From NCBI GenBank assembly GCA_029821735.1, contig JALGSU010000007.1, forward strand, positions 42,715 through 106,714: a DNA stretch of 64,000 bases, in the 5' to 3' direction. The stretch's first letter is position 1; every line of letters begins with the position of its first letter. Below the pieces are notes generated by a model. The model was not told the DNA's origin. It was given only the letters and a program-made list of their open reading frames with translations, and searched no databases. This DNA is from Candidatus Zipacnadia bacterium. GTDB lineage: Bacteria; Armatimonadota; Zipacnadia; Zipacnadales; UBA5352. The position numbers and the translations under genes were made by a program. Shown here piece by piece: positions 1-8,491 of this stretch.

Positions 1-199
1 TGTTCTCCCAGTGATTGTTGAAGTTCTCAGGCACCGCCGTGCCAAAGCGCCAGGCGGCGGGCTCGCCGTCACCATCCTCGATGCTGGGGTTGGCAATGAG
101 GTTTGCGGCAGCGACAGGCGGGTCGGTAGTGACCGTGATCTCAACCGCAGACGCGGCAGTTACTGCGAGGAGTATGAAAGCGACAGCGACGGTTTTCAT
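1..199 (-). CDS. Secreted protein, N-terminal fragment (runs off the left edge)
   Basis: Reading leftward from the ATG at 199 gives a signal peptide (MKTVAVAFILLAVTAASA) followed by a segment containing NLIANPSIEDGDGEPAAWRF. This Asn-Pro-Ser-x-Glu-Asp pattern is how many carbohydrate-binding jelly-roll modules (CBM4/9-like) begin, and the same pattern opens the large hydrolase at 13556-16531. About 66 residues are visible and the rest lies outside the window. An AAAGG ribosome site lies upstream of the start. The enzyme class cannot be told; it is probably a secreted glycan-active protein. Confidence 0.7.
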   Translation of the reverse strand, partial: MKTVAVAFILLAVTAASAVEITVTTDPPVAAANLIANPSIEDGDGEPAAWRFGTAVPENFNNHWEN

Positions 200-342
200 T
201 GGGCATGACGACCTTTCGGGCTGCTCAGATGTGACAGGGGGCAGTTCGCCCGGGAGTCGCGCCGGACCTGCGTTGCGCGGAGGAACGGGCCCTTGACCGG
301 GGAAATGGGTTACATCATCTCACGTTCGGAGGAACTGACCCA

Positions 343-999
343 GTGCGACGACACGGCTTCACACTCATCGAGTTGCTCGTTGTGATCGCTATCATCGCGA
401 TTCTGGCCGCAATCCTGTTCCCCGTGTTCGCCCGCGCGCGCGAGAAGGCACGCAGCGCCTCATGCCAGTCGAATCTTCGGCAGCTTGGCATCGCTGTCGG
501 CATGTATCTGGACGACTACGACGGCCGCTACCCGTGGGACGATCTGACCCAGGGCACGCAGGAGGGCGTCGACCCGACGTGGACGTGGCGGCTGATGGTG
601 TACCCTTACGTGAACAACGTTCAGGTCTACGTGTGCCCATCCGCGCCGGAGCTGTCGGGCTTCAACGCCGTCTGGCCAGACTTCAACCGGACTGCGGGAT
701 ACGCCATCAATCATGTGCATTGGGACAATGATCTGGGCAACGGCGCAGAGCCACCGCCGGGGCGTTCCAACACTGAGGTACGGTTCCCCGCCAGAACTGT
801 CCTGCTTACCGACTTCACCGGCGAATACGTAATCAGCCACTTCGGGACCCAGCAACATGGTTTCGTGCGAGCGGACGAGGGCGCGTCGCGTCATAACGGT
901 GGGTGCAACTATGCGTACTGCGACGGGCACGTGAAGTGGCACCGGCCTACGCAGATCACCTGCACCGACGCGGAGTGTTTCTGGTCGATCGGCGGGTGA
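343..999 (+). CDS. Type II secretion-like pseudopilin with DUF1559-type C-terminus
   Basis: This 218-residue protein starts with GTG, with GGAGGA at 328-333 eight to ten bases upstream. Residues 3-30 form a class III prepilin signal ([20 protein letters not shown]): Gly before the cleavage point, Phe at +1, Glu at +5, then one hydrophobic helix. The next residues, [12 protein letters not shown], are a hallmark of Armatimonadota pseudopilins. The C-terminus has the DUF1559 signature, with a Gly/Asn/Tyr stretch leading to a Cys-Asp-Gly-His motif near residue 200. Such proteins are processed by prepilin peptidase and are thought to act in secretion or surface fibres. They occur as large families, and no secretion genes lie next to this one. 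Confidence 0.93.
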   Translation: MRRHGFTLIELLVVIAIIAILAAILFPVFARAREKARSASCQSNLRQLGIAVGMYLDDYDGRYPWDDLTQGTQEGVDPTWTWRLMVYPYVNNVQVYVCPSAPELSGFNAVWPDFNRTAGYAINHVHWDNDLGNGAEPPPGRSNTEVRFPARTVLLTDFTGEYVISHFGTQQHGFVRADEGASRHNGGCNYAYCDGHVKWHRPTQITCTDAECFWSIGG

Positions 1000-1021
1000 C
1001 CAGATAGCCAGCGCAGCACGA

Positions 1022-1051
1022 CGGCGGCCGGGGTTGATGCCCCAGCCGCCG
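1022..1051. terminator. Hairpin between convergent genes, likely bidirectional terminator
   Basis: Seven base pairs (1022-1028 with 1045-1051), one C/A mismatch, then four more G-C pairs close a six-base TTGATG loop. It sits in the 87-bp gap between the converging genes that end at 999 and 1087. No run of T follows on either side, so the terminator call rests on the stem and its position. Confidence 0.6.
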
Positions 1052-1086
1052 ACATGTACGTCTGACGCCGCAAGGACGCGGTGGAG

Positions 1087-2853
1087 CTACGCGTCGATGT
1101 TCTCGGCCAGAATCTCGTAGGAGCCTGATGTCTTGTAGTACGAGAGCGCTGACCAGCCATCACCAGTGTAGATGGATCGGAATTGGGTGCGGAAGACGCG
1201 GAACGTGGCGCCTTGCTGGGCCGCAACGTAGGCGGTGATGTAGCGGTAGTGCCGGACGACCGCTACGTTGCCCTCAAAGTGCAGCTCAGCCTGCTGGAGG
1301 AAATCGCTGGTGATCACGGTGCGCTTGATCGGCTCGTCGGGGAACGCCGGAGCCCACGCGGCCGCCATCGCCTGCTTGACCGCATCCCAGTCACCACCGG
1401 TGCGTGTCTCTTCGGGCATGCGGTTCTGCGCTATCTGCTCTGCCATGATCTGCTCGACCTTGGCATCCACCGCATCAGCCCCATCGACAACGCTGGCCGC
1501 ATCCTGGTTCTCGGGGTCTATCTGCAGAACCAGTTCGGCGGCCCCCCGGGCCTCAAGGGCGTAGGTGAGCATCATCGTGCTGTTGTCTGATGCGTTGGCC
1601 TTGTCGAGCGCCTCCGAGGCATCGGCAAGCAAGGTGGGCAGCATGTCCTGCAGAGCTCCCGCAAGATCAGTCTGCGCGGAGTCAATGGTCTGCAGACACA
1701 TGTCAACGCCGGCCTGCTGGGCCTCGTTGGATATCTGCATCACCAGGTCAATGTCGGGGAAGATGCGCCGGTACTGCGCGGCGAATTCCTGCGCCTCGTC
1801 AACGATAGCCATGGCGTCGCGGAGGAGCTTGATCGCATCTGCCTCATCGGCCGTCCCAGGGGCTCGAAGCGCACCGTCAATCGTGTCATGGTACTCACGA
1901 AGTCTCGCGGACGGCTCGGCGGCGGAAGCGACAAGTTCCTGAATGCGTGTATCGAGATTGGCGATCGCCGCCTCGAGCTTGTCGGCCATACCGAGCAGGA
2001 CCTTCATCTCCGGATGGCCCTCATCGACGCCCGCGTCCACGCAGGTCTGTGTCTGATGTTGGCCATCCCCCAGGCGGCTCTGGGCCTCTTCCTTCCACCA
2101 ATGGTCTACGGCAGCCAGCCCGGTCGCCAGGTTACCGTAGGCCATCGCCATCTTGATTGCGGTCTGAGTCCCCATGGGCTCGTCGAGAGGCCTGACTGGA
2201 GCGACATCCACACCGAGGCCGCCGAGCGTGAGTCTCACCTGCATGGGGAACCCGGCCTTCTGGGAGTCCCACTTCTTGAGTATGCCGAACTCGTCGCCGG
2301 CGAGGTTCTTCAGGGGAGTCTGGGCCTGCCATTCGGCAGCGTTGTAGGCGGCAAGCAGCGCAACGTAGAGCGCGTTGAGTTGGTCGAGACTCAGATCGCC
2401 ACCCCATGCGCGGACGGCGGCGCGAGAGAGATTCCAGGCAATGAAGTCGGTGTCATCGTCGGCCTCTGGCATTCCGGCCGGTAAGGGTGCCGAGGAGAGG
2501 TCCTCAATGTCACCCTTCTTCCAGCCATGGGCCTTGTAGAAATCCTTGACCTTGCGGTACACCGCTTCGGCGTCGTCTTCCTCCAGCCACAGGACGTCGG
2601 CATACCGGGCAGCCAGCTTAGCCATCTCTTCTTGAGTGGCTGGGTCGCCCTGTTCATACATCTCGGCGAGTCCGCTCAGCAGCACAGAGCGCTGATTCAG
2701 GTTCAGCTTCATTGAGTTCCAGGCGTAGGAGGCGAGATTGACCAGATCCCAAGCGACCATCCCGGGGGTGGGACCATCGCCCTGACAGAATACGGGGAGT
2801 GGAGCGAACAGCAGCGTCACCACGAGAACTGCCACAGAGCAGCGCATTGGCAT
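1087..2853 (-). CDS. Secreted alpha-helical protein of unknown function
   Basis: The 588-residue product begins with a signal peptide (MPMRCSVAVLVVTLLFAPLPVFCQ), so it should be exported. GGAGGG lies seven bases before the ATG at 2853; a second in-frame ATG follows two codons later. The body is rich in Ala, Glu, Asp, Gln and Leu, with long amphipathic helices. Around residues 280-490 there are several stretches such as KLEAAIANLDTRIQELVASA that look like coiled coil or TPR-like helical repeats. The last 100 residues are more mixed (many Tyr, Phe and Arg) and look like a small alpha/beta domain. No enzyme motif or known family was recognised. It is a single gene between rmlB and the pseudopilin. 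Confidence 0.85.
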   Translation of the reverse strand: MPMRCSVAVLVVTLLFAPLPVFCQGDGPTPGMVAWDLVNLASYAWNSMKLNLNQRSVLLSGLAEMYEQGDPATQEEMAKLAARYADVLWLEEDDAEAVYRKVKDFYKAHGWKKGDIEDLSSAPLPAGMPEADDDTDFIAWNLSRAAVRAWGGDLSLDQLNALYVALLAAYNAAEWQAQTPLKNLAGDEFGILKKWDSQKAGFPMQVRLTLGGLGVDVAPVRPLDEPMGTQTAIKMAMAYGNLATGLAAVDHWWKEEAQSRLGDGQHQTQTCVDAGVDEGHPEMKVLLGMADKLEAAIANLDTRIQELVASAAEPSARLREYHDTIDGALRAPGTADEADAIKLLRDAMAIVDEAQEFAAQYRRIFPDIDLVMQISNEAQQAGVDMCLQTIDSAQTDLAGALQDMLPTLLADASEALDKANASDNSTMMLTYALEARGAAELVLQIDPENQDAASVVDGADAVDAKVEQIMAEQIAQNRMPEETRTGGDWDAVKQAMAAAWAPAFPDEPIKRTVITSDFLQQAELHFEGNVAVVRHYRYITAYVAAQQGATFRVFRTQFRSIYTGDGWSALSYYKTSGSYEILAENIDA

Positions 2854-2954
2854 GTTCTATCCCTCCTTGACCACTTGCTCATCCCTCGTGTACAGGTTCG
2901 CGGTCAAGCGGCGGAATCCTCGTGACGGGAGCAGGTGAATCAGGGATTCCCGGG

Positions 2955-3950
2955 TCAGCGACCCGCGTACCAATTCTCGAAGTATTCCTGCCCGCGCGCA
3001 ACGGCGCGCGTCATCCACTCCCCATGCTCGGCAAACCAGCGGACCGTGAGCCGGATGCCCTCATCCCAGGGCATCTGCGGCGACCACCCCAGAGCGCGCA
3101 ACTTACTTCCATCCATCGGGTAACGCAGATCGTGGCCGGGCCGGTCCTCAACGTGGCGGATGAGACTCTCGGGCTTGGCCAGTTCCTCGAGAATCAGGCG
3201 GATAGTGTCGAGGTTCGCGTGCTCGTTGCCGGCCTCCACGTTGTAGGCCTCGCCGGGCTCGCCCCGATCGAGGATGGTCAGCAGCGCCCGGCAATCGTCC
3301 TCAACGTAGAGCCAGTCGCGCATCTGCATCCCGTTGCCGTAGACCGGCAGATGCTCGTCGCGCAGGGCGCGGTAAACGAAGAAGGGGATGAGCTTCTCCG
3401 GATACTGCCACGGCCCGTAGTTGTTGGCAGGACGTGCGATAACTACGGGCAGGTCGTGGGTGATGAAGTATGAGTAGGCGAGGCGGTCGGCGCCAGCCTT
3501 GGAGGCAGAGTACGGGTTGCGGGGCATCAGCGGCGTGTCTTCCGTGAAGCGGTCGGTGAGGGACGATCCGTACACCTCGTCGGTGGACATGTGCAGGAAG
3601 CGTCCGACGCCGGCCTCTCGGGCAGCTTCGAGCATGACGAAGGTGCCGACGAAGTTGGTCTGCACGGCCGCGTCGGCGGAGATGATCGAACGGTCCACGT
3701 GGCTCTCCGCCGCGAGGTGCACGACCTGATCGACACCAGTCATGGCCGCCCGGGCCGCGTCGTGGTCACAGATGTCGCCACGCATGAACTCGAAGCGCGG
3801 ATCCTCGGAGATGTCCGCCAGGTTGTCCAGATTCCCCGCGTAGGTGAGTGTGTCGAGCACGCGCACCAACGTGTCCTCGCGCTCGCGCAGCAGGTGACGG
3901 ACGAGATTGCTCCCGATGAAGCCGGCACCACCTGTGACCAGGATTCTCAT
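2955..3950 (-). CDS. rmlB: dTDP-glucose 4,6-dehydratase
   Basis: This is a 331-residue NAD-dependent SDR-family sugar-nucleotide dehydratase that turns dTDP-glucose into dTDP-4-keto-6-deoxyglucose, the precursor of rhamnose and amino-deoxysugars. Seen in the sequence: the Rossmann motif TGGAGFIGS at residues 6-14, the dehydratase triad Thr123-Asp124-Glu125 (in STDEVYG), and the Tyr147-x3-Lys151 pair in NPYSASKAGAD. The length is normal for RmlB. The ATG at 3950 was chosen over upstream in-frame codons because GGAGGGA lies directly before it and the Rossmann strand starts at residue 2. It follows the aminotransferase gene by 19 bp, so the two are probably co-transcribed for a modified surface sugar. 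Other short-chain epimerases share the fold, but the Asp-Glu pair favours the dehydratase. Confidence 0.9.
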   Translation of the reverse strand: MRILVTGGAGFIGSNLVRHLLREREDTLVRVLDTLTYAGNLDNLADISEDPRFEFMRGDICDHDAARAAMTGVDQVVHLAAESHVDRSIISADAAVQTNFVGTFVMLEAAREAGVGRFLHMSTDEVYGSSLTDRFTEDTPLMPRNPYSASKAGADRLAYSYFITHDLPVVIARPANNYGPWQYPEKLIPFFVYRALRDEHLPVYGNGMQMRDWLYVEDDCRALLTILDRGEPGEAYNVEAGNEHANLDTIRLILEELAKPESLIRHVEDRPGHDLRYPMDGSKLRALGWSPQMPWDEGIRLTVRWFAEHGEWMTRAVARGQEYFENWYAGR

Positions 3951-3969
3951 GTTGGTCCCTCCGGGCCGA

Positions 3970-5274
3970 TCAGTTGAAGCGGCGGAAGCTCTCCTCCACC
4001 TCAGTGACGTGCAGGCGCTGCTTGATGTCACCGGCATCGACGGCGTCAGCGATGACCGCGAGGCTCTCATCGAGCGCGGCCAGCGTTTCCTCCACCTCGG
4101 CGTCGCCGTGGCTATAGGTGACAAAGAGCAGGCCCCCCCGGCGCAGCAGTACGCCGCGCTGAGCCATCTCCTGAAGGAGCAACGTCCACGCATCGGCCGA
4201 GAGTTCCGCGTCATCGTAGGTGATGGTCTGGCTGGACATGGGCGCGTACCCGTGGCACTTGAGGGGCACGCCGTGCTTGTCGGCAAGGGCGTCGAAGCCG
4301 CTCATGAGCTTCTCGCCACTGGCCCATATCTGCTCGAAGACGGGCTCGGTCCGGTAGACCTCAAGGGCAGCACACACAGCCGCCAGCGAAAGGGCCTCGC
4401 CGCCATAGGTGACGGAGATGATCAGGTCCTCGGCGGCGGCCATGACGTCCCGCCGACCGCAGACGACGCCGACAGGCATGCCGTTGGCCACGCCCTTGGC
4501 GAAGCACGCGAGGTCCGGGGTGACGCCGAAATACTCCTGCGCACCGCCGGGAGCCATGCGGAAGCCGGTGACGATCTCATCGAAAGCCAGCAAGACCTCG
4601 TGTTCGTCGCAGAGATCGCGCACGCCCTCGAGGTAACCATCCGGGGGTGCCTGCGGGTAGCTGACGGCGTCCATGAAGACCGCCGCGACCTCGCCCTTGT
4701 GCGCATCCAAAAGACTCCCGAGGGCATCGAGGTCGTATCGCGGCAGACTGCAGACGCATTCGCCAACGCACTGCGGAACGCCGCCCTGCCCGGCGCGAGT
4801 CTCCGCCGACCAGCCATCGGCCCAGCCGCGATAGCCACAGTTGAGGATCAGGTCGCGGCCGGTGTAGCCGCGCGCGATGCGGGCGGCGGCAGTAGTGACC
4901 TCCGACCCGCCCTTGAGGAAGCGCACCATCTCGGCGCAGGGCACCATGTCGCAGATGGCCTCGGCGGCCTCGACCTCTTTGGGGCTGAGCAGACCGTAGA
5001 TGATGCCGCGGTCGAGCTGCTCACGGATGGCCTCGTCAATGGCCGGGTGGCAGTAGCCGAGAGTGATGGGCCCGAGGCCAAGGATGTAGTCGATGTACCA
5101 GTTACCGTCGACGTCCTGCACGCGCGCGCCGGCAGCATCCTGGGCGTATATCGGGAAGGCGCCGAGAGCGTAGGCAGTCGGGCGCTTGCTGTTGGTCTGA
5201 GAGCCGCCGGGGATCAGGTTCAGGGCGCGGCCGTAGAGTTCCATGGACTTGTCGAACGAGCGATTGTCAGACAT
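3970..5274 (-). CDS. Class III PLP-dependent aminotransferase (glutamate-1-semialdehyde aminomutase-like)
   Basis: A 434-residue fold-type I PLP enzyme. The pattern LLAFDEIVTGFR places the cofactor-binding Asp at residue 232, and CFAKGVANGMPVG gives the Schiff-base Lys260. The region KGGSEVTTAAARIAR (121-135) matches the cofactor phosphate loop but departs from the usual Ser-Gly-Thr-Glu-Ala of HemL. Together with the position just before rmlB, this argues for a sugar or amino-sugar aminotransferase rather than tetrapyrrole synthesis. GGGAGGA lies about ten bases before the ATG. It is cytosolic, and co-transcribed with rmlB (19-bp gap). The exact substrate is unknown. Confidence 0.85.
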   Translation of the reverse strand: MSDNRSFDKSMELYGRALNLIPGGSQTNSKRPTAYALGAFPIYAQDAAGARVQDVDGNWYIDYILGLGPITLGYCHPAIDEAIREQLDRGIIYGLLSPKEVEAAEAICDMVPCAEMVRFLKGGSEVTTAAARIARGYTGRDLILNCGYRGWADGWSAETRAGQGGVPQCVGECVCSLPRYDLDALGSLLDAHKGEVAAVFMDAVSYPQAPPDGYLEGVRDLCDEHEVLLAFDEIVTGFRMAPGGAQEYFGVTPDLACFAKGVANGMPVGVVCGRRDVMAAAEDLIISVTYGGEALSLAAVCAALEVYRTEPVFEQIWASGEKLMSGFDALADKHGVPLKCHGYAPMSSQTITYDDAELSADAWTLLLQEMAQRGVLLRRGGLLFVTYSHGDAEVEETLAALDESLAVIADAVDAGDIKQRLHVTEVEESFRRFN

Positions 5275-5343
5275 TGCGTGCAGTTCCTCCCGAAGGTCAG
5301 GTTGTGCTCCCGTGTTCCGGACGGGTCCGATAGATACGGTCGC

Positions 5344-6423
5344 TCAAAAGTCGGTGCCTGCTGTCACGGATAGTTCCTCGTCGAACGGCAGGCCGGTGGC
5401 GATGGAGATGGCCCAGTTCGCGAGCGTGAAGCCAACACCCAAGTTGGGTTCGCCGCCCTTGAGGCCGGCGCGCAGAGCGACCGTGTCACTGACCTGATGT
5501 TCGAGGCCTAGGCACAGTTCGCTGCCTTCGCCTTTGGCCTCGAAGACGTTGTGCAGATCAAGCGCGCCCAGCGTGCGGCCATCGTCGGACCAGACAGCTA
5601 CGCCTGCGTGAAGGGACGGCTCATACTCGACGGTGAAGTCTTGCCAATAGTTGATGCCAGGCGAGTTCAGGTTCCGCCCGACCAGGCCCCAGCGCACGTT
5701 GTCGTTTGGCTGGTACATCAGGCCAGCGTTGAGGTTCCAGTCGCTGGCGTGGTTGGTGTTATGGGTCACTGTTGACGTGTACGTGCCATCGCCATTGTCG
5801 CCGACGCGTCCCCGGGTGCGTCCGACACCGATCTTCAGCAGCCCCGCCTGCGCGCCCCAATAGAGGCCCTCGCTGATGCGGTCGGCATAGGCGAGACCGT
5901 AGCTGGTGGCATCAAGTCCGAAGCCCGTAACGGCCAGTCGGTCGCTGCCAATGTCCTCGACGGCGAATTCGGCCATGCCCTGAGCGTACGCGCCGAAGGC
6001 CCATCGGCCATCGCGCCAGGCGCCCATGGCAGAGGCCTCTGCGCGTGCGTTGGGGCCGAGATACTGCTGCAAGAGGAGGTAGTCGGCCATCCTCAGATTG
6101 CGTCCGCCATGGGCAATGTCGAGCATGTCCGTCAGTTCCGCGACACTGAGCGACTCGCCGCTGTAGCGCACTGACGGGAAGTGCAGGCCTGTCGCGGGTT
6201 GCAGTGCCAGGCCTGCCGGGTTCCAGTACATTGCGGTGGCATCGGAAGCGACGGCTACGTGGGCGTCCCCCATGCCCGCTGCGCGTGCGCCAACGCCGGG
6301 GGCGAGGCCGACCAGCACTCCGTTGACAACGTCCCGACTAAGCTGCGCGCTCGCGGGCACGGCAAATGCGAATGCGAGCAGTGCAGCGGAAATGGTCGTG
6401 ACAGACGGACTGATGCGCGGCAT
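5344..6423 (-). CDS. PorV/PorQ-like outer-membrane beta-barrel protein
   Basis: The protein has a signal peptide ending in Ala-Ser-Ala. It is followed by a segment typical of the PorV/PorQ (UPF0164) family: PGVGARAAGMGDAHVAVASD and then ATAMYWNPAGLA. The rest is made of alternating short strands with aromatic ends, and the protein closes with a near C-terminal aromatic residue, as expected for an outer-membrane barrel. In other phyla such proteins assist the type IX secretion outer-membrane step; whether that holds here is not known. The start at 6423 is preferred over the ATG at 6438 because GGAGGAG lies seven bases before it, inside the longer reading frame. It is divergent from the ABC exporter. 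Confidence 0.85.
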   Translation of the reverse strand: MPRISPSVTTISAALLAFAFAVPASAQLSRDVVNGVLVGLAPGVGARAAGMGDAHVAVASDATAMYWNPAGLALQPATGLHFPSVRYSGESLSVAELTDMLDIAHGGRNLRMADYLLLQQYLGPNARAEASAMGAWRDGRWAFGAYAQGMAEFAVEDIGSDRLAVTGFGLDATSYGLAYADRISEGLYWGAQAGLLKIGVGRTRGRVGDNGDGTYTSTVTHNTNHASDWNLNAGLMYQPNDNVRWGLVGRNLNSPGINYWQDFTVEYEPSLHAGVAVWSDDGRTLGALDLHNVFEAKGEGSELCLGLEHQVSDTVALRAGLKGGEPNLGVGFTLANWAISIATGLPFDEELSVTAGTDF

Positions 6424-6460
6424 AACGAACTCCTCCATCGATGGCAGCCGAACGCCGCGT

Positions 6461-6488
6461 TTGACAAGCGCAGTGCCGCCGCTATAAT
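6461..6488 (+). promoter_or_regulatory. Near-consensus sigma-70 promoter of the ABC exporter gene
   Basis: A perfect -35 box TTGACA (6461-6466) and a perfect -10 box TATAAT (6483-6488) are separated by 16 bp. Transcription would start near 6495, giving a leader of about 36 nt before the ATG at 6531. Both hexamers matching consensus is rare by chance in such GC-rich DNA, so this is probably a strong constitutive promoter. Confidence 0.9.
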
Positions 6489-6530
6489 TCCCGCATGCCT
6501 TGAGACCGGTCGAGAGCGAAGGTCGCCACT

Positions 6531-8405
6531 ATGGCTCTGTTCCTCCGCCTGCTACAATTTGCCAGCCGTTACCGAATTGGGATTGTCTTCGCCATCTTCC
6601 TGGTCTTCGTGACCACGGGCATGGAGATGGTGCCCCCTTACATGACGCGCCTGCTCGTCGATAGCCAGCTAAGCAACTTCCACGACCTGGACGCGACCAC
6701 GCGCGAGACCCTGCGTCCGGAACTGTGGGCGCTGATCGTCACGGTGTGCGGCACGCTGCTAGCGCTGCGCTTGACGATTGGTCTGGTTTCTTACGCGCGA
6801 TCCATGATCATGGTCATGATCGGCAACCGCGTGGTCTTCGATATACGCCAGCAACTGTACCGACACCTGCAACGGTTGTCAATGCGCTACTTTGAGACCC
6901 ACTCGACCGGACGTATCATGACCCGCGTCCTCTACGACGTCGGGGCCGTGCAACAGACGCTCACTGGCAACCTGGTCGACATCGTCACCAATAGTCTGAC
7001 CGTGCTCTTTGTTATAGTGCTGCTCTTCACCATCAACTGGCGCCTGGCTTGCGTTGCGGTCGGAACGCTGCCGCTGTACGTGATCAACTTCCTCGCGTGG
7101 CAGCCCGTGATTCGCCGCCTGTCGACGGAATCGCGAGAGCAGTTCTCGGAGATTTCCGGGCGGTTGAACGACGCTATCGCCGGGATTAAGGTCATCAAGT
7201 CATTCACTCGGGAGCGATCGGAGTCACGCCGCTTCGTGCACGATGTGCGCGAGATGATCGACGTGAACATGAAGGCAGGGCGCACCCGCGTGCTGCTCAG
7301 GATCGTCTCAGCGATGTTGACGGGCCTCGCATCGATCGCTGTCATCTACGTGGGCGGCCGCGAGATCCTCGTTGCTGAACGGATGTCTTACGGGCAGCTC
7401 ATCCAGTTCAATGCATACCTCATGCGGTTGTATGGGCCAATCATCGGTCTGGTGACCATCAACGACCAGATCCAGACGGTCATGGCGGCCATTGAGCGCA
7501 TCTTCGAGTTGTTCGACACCGCGCCGGACATCTACGAGCGCAAAGAAGCACACGTGCTGCAGCGCGTGACGGGAGAAGTGATCTTCGAGCACTGCTACTT
7601 CTCGTACGAGCCGCCCGATGATGTGCTCAGCGATATTGATTTCGTCGCCAAGCCGGGGACGGTCGTTGCGCTGGTCGGGCGTAGCGGCTCGGGCAAGAGT
7701 ACGCTGATCCAACTGATCCCGCGGTTCTACGATGCCTCGCGGGGACGGGTGCTGGTCGACGGCATTGATGTGCGTGACGTACAGATCACAAGTCTGCGCA
7801 AGCAGATCGGCATGGTTATGCAGGAGAGCTTCCTGTTTGCGGGCACACTGCGCGACAACATCAAGTATGGGCGCCCAGAGGCCACCGATCAGGAAGTTGT
7901 GCAGGCGTCCATCGCCGCCAATGCGCACGACTTCATCACCGAGTTCGCGGACGGATACGAGACGCGCGTGGGTGAACGTGGGACGCGGCTGTCCGGTGGC
8001 CAGCGCCAGCGCATCTCCATTGCACGCGCACTGCTGCGCAACCCGCGCATCCTGATCTTGGATGAGGCGACTTCGGCCTTGGATTCTGAGTCAGAGGCGG
8101 CGATTCAGGAAGCACTCGAATACCTGATGAAGGGCCGGACGACCTTCACCATCGCCCACCGGCTGTCGACGGTTATGAACGCGGACGTGATCCTGGTCCT
8201 CGATGAGGGGCGGATTGTCGAGAGGGGCACTCACGCGGAACTGGCGAACGCCGGCGGCATCTACGAAATGCTATGCGAGGTGCAGTTCAAGCAGGCCGCC
8301 GAGAAGGCCGAGGAACACGAGCAGCTCAAGCATGAGACCGACGGCAAGATGCCTAAGAAGAGTAAGGGCGACGCGCCTCCCAGTAAGGACGAACTGCCTG
8401 GGTAA
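6531..8405 (+). CDS. ABC exporter, fused membrane and ATPase domains (MsbA/LmrA type)
   Basis: This 624-residue half-transporter would work as a homodimer in the inner membrane, exporting lipids, drugs or glycolipids. Residues 1-320 hold the six-helix ABC exporter domain, starting with a hydrophobic helix near residues 18-38. The nucleotide-binding domain contains Walker A GRSGSGKST (about 382-390), the signature LSGGQ (about 486-490), Walker B ILILDEAT with its catalytic Glu (about 507-514) and the switch His in FTIAHRLS (about 541). The last 35 residues are charged and Lys-rich, an extra tail beyond the usual family end. The gene stands alone, with its own promoter and a terminator. Its substrate cannot be read from sequence; surface-sugar genes on both sides make a lipid-linked glycan plausible. 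Confidence 0.95.
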   Translation: MALFLRLLQFASRYRIGIVFAIFLVFVTTGMEMVPPYMTRLLVDSQLSNFHDLDATTRETLRPELWALIVTVCGTLLALRLTIGLVSYARSMIMVMIGNRVVFDIRQQLYRHLQRLSMRYFETHSTGRIMTRVLYDVGAVQQTLTGNLVDIVTNSLTVLFVIVLLFTINWRLACVAVGTLPLYVINFLAWQPVIRRLSTESREQFSEISGRLNDAIAGIKVIKSFTRERSESRRFVHDVREMIDVNMKAGRTRVLLRIVSAMLTGLASIAVIYVGGREILVAERMSYGQLIQFNAYLMRLYGPIIGLVTINDQIQTVMAAIERIFELFDTAPDIYERKEAHVLQRVTGEVIFEHCYFSYEPPDDVLSDIDFVAKPGTVVALVGRSGSGKSTLIQLIPRFYDASRGRVLVDGIDVRDVQITSLRKQIGMVMQESFLFAGTLRDNIKYGRPEATDQEVVQASIAANAHDFITEFADGYETRVGERGTRLSGGQRQRISIARALLRNPRILILDEATSALDSESEAAIQEALEYLMKGRTTFTIAHRLSTVMNADVILVLDEGRIVERGTHAELANAGGIYEMLCEVQFKQAAEKAEEHEQLKHETDGKMPKKSKGDAPPSKDELPG

Positions 8406-8437
8406 CAGCTCCTGGGCATCTGCAGATTGACAGTAAA

Positions 8438-8467
8438 CGGCGGCGATCCAAGCTGGGGTCGCCGCCG
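8438..8467. terminator. Hairpin between convergent genes, likely bidirectional terminator
   Basis: A 12-bp stem (8438-8449 with 8456-8467, one T-G wobble) closes a six-base loop, AAGCTG. It lies between the exporter (ends 8405) and the DegT-type gene (ends 8492). On the minus strand it is followed by GTTTACTGT and on the plus strand by ATGTTTGTG, so both directions have weak T tracts. Confidence 0.75.
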
Positions 8468-8491
8468 ATGTTTGTGCGGGTACGGGTCCAC

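Noticed and set aside
293..320. TTGACC with a downstream hexamer before the pseudopilin gene
   Set aside because: The only hexamer at proper spacing (CATCTC) matches the -10 consensus in two positions.
3907..5373. Long plus-strand frame opposite the aminotransferase and rmlB
   Set aside because: It is the antisense shadow of two well-supported genes, with low-complexity Ala/Val/Gly/Asp content and no family motif.
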